Shown piece after piece: positions 6,375-6,754 of a stretch of 6,754 nt of DNA (its first letter is position 1; every line of letters begins with the position of its first letter). The notes beneath the pieces are model-generated. The model did not search any database. It was given only the letters and a program-made list of their open reading frames with translations, and was not told where the DNA came from. The position numbers and the translations under genes were made by a program. The stretch lies in assembly GCA_014380825.1 (NCBI GenBank), contig JACMJD010000586.1, positions 1-6,754 of the forward strand, read 5' to 3'. Origin of the DNA: Phycisphaerae bacterium. Lineage in GTDB: Bacteria > Planctomycetota > Phycisphaerae > Tepidisphaerales > Tepidisphaeraceae.

Positions 6375-6754
6375 ATGCCCGACCCCTTCATCCAATTCGA
6401 CCACATCACCAGAACCTTCGCCGGCGTGACTGCGCTATCGGATGTATCGCTCTCCATCGCGCGTGGCGAATGTCACGCGCTGATGGGCGAAAACGGCGCC
6501 GGCAAATCCACGCTCGGCAAAATACTCGCCGGCATTCATCGCGCCGACAGTGGCGGGATCTTGATTGACGGCAAGCCGATGGACTTTCGCTCGCCCGCCG
6601 ACTCAATCCGCGCTGGCGTGGGGATGGTGCATCAGGAGCTTGCGTTCTGTCCGGAATTGTCGGTCGCGGAAAACCTGTGCATGGGACAATATCCGACGCG
6701 GTTCGGCCTGCTCGATCGCCGCGCGATGCGACAGCGGGCCGAGCGATTGTTGTC
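6375..6754 (+). CDS. Sugar ABC transporter ATP-binding protein, N-terminal part (truncated by window edge)
   Basis: Cytoplasmic ATPase that powers the importer encoded just upstream; the RbsA/MglA-type family, usually two fused nucleotide-binding domains of about 500 residues. Only the first 126 codons lie in the window, with no stop before the right edge. Seen: an N-terminal beta strand with FDHITRTFAGVTAL, the Walker A motif GENGAGKST (residues 38-46, Lys44 and Ser45 binding phosphates and Mg2+), the strand GILIDGKPM, and the Q-loop region VHQELAFCPELSVAEN (85-100, Gln87), which is characteristic of carbohydrate-importer ATPases. The ABC signature, Walker B and second domain lie beyond the window. 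The start is the ATG at 6375, 48 bp after the binding-protein stop. The substrate class is inferred from the operon. Confidence 0.92.
   Translation, partial: MPDPFIQFDHITRTFAGVTALSDVSLSIARGECHALMGENGAGKSTLGKILAGIHRADSGGILIDGKPMDFRSPADSIRAGVGMVHQELAFCPELSVAENLCMGQYPTRFGLLDRRAMRQRAERLL

Noticed and set aside
5406..6404. Minus-strand open frame of 332 codons antisense to the binding protein
   Set aside because: It mirrors the codon periodicity of the binding-protein gene and has no plausible fold or start context.

Overview
The window looks like ordinary chromosomal DNA (roughly 58-60% GC by eye) from a Gram-negative-type bacterium, probably a planctomycete and perhaps a Phycisphaerae relative. 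That placement is inference: it rests on the style of the valyl-tRNA synthetase and TruD proteins, on a secreted binding protein with a cleavable signal peptide, and on dispersed palindromes of a type I associate with such genomes. No rRNA, tRNA, CRISPR array, transposase or phage gene was seen.

Layout. Positions 1-1811 (+) hold the C-terminal part of valyl-tRNA synthetase (valS), whose N-terminus lies outside the window. It is followed 28 bp later by a convergent minus-strand pair: truD (tRNA pseudouridine-13 synthase, 1840-3111) and, upstream of it in transcription order, a Cof-type HAD phosphatase (3175-4005). A 198-bp divergent region (4006-4203) contains a perfect 10-bp-stem hairpin and weak promoter-like signals. 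It leads into a plus-strand carbohydrate-type ABC importer: permease (4204-5292), periplasmic binding protein (5328-6326) and ATPase (6375 onward, cut by the right edge).

How the genes work together. The three ABC genes form a tight operon (35-bp and 48-bp gaps) encoding all the components of a ribose/galactose-class importer: secreted receptor, membrane channel and ATP-hydrolysing motor. The substrate cannot be read from sequence. valS and truD both serve translation but face each other, so they are not one operon. The HAD gene and truD may be co-transcribed.

The most interesting structure is a composite palindromic repeat of about 120-137 bp (48-184). Two inverted REP-like hairpins around a short spacer sit inside the valS reading frame. 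The frame stays open and encodes a Pro/Gly/Ser-rich peptide of about 42 residues just before the conserved synthetase core. A related single hairpin (6335-6364) lies between the binding-protein and ATPase genes, and one of its arms contains the ATPase Shine-Dalgarno sequence. CGATCG is also strongly over-represented throughout the window.
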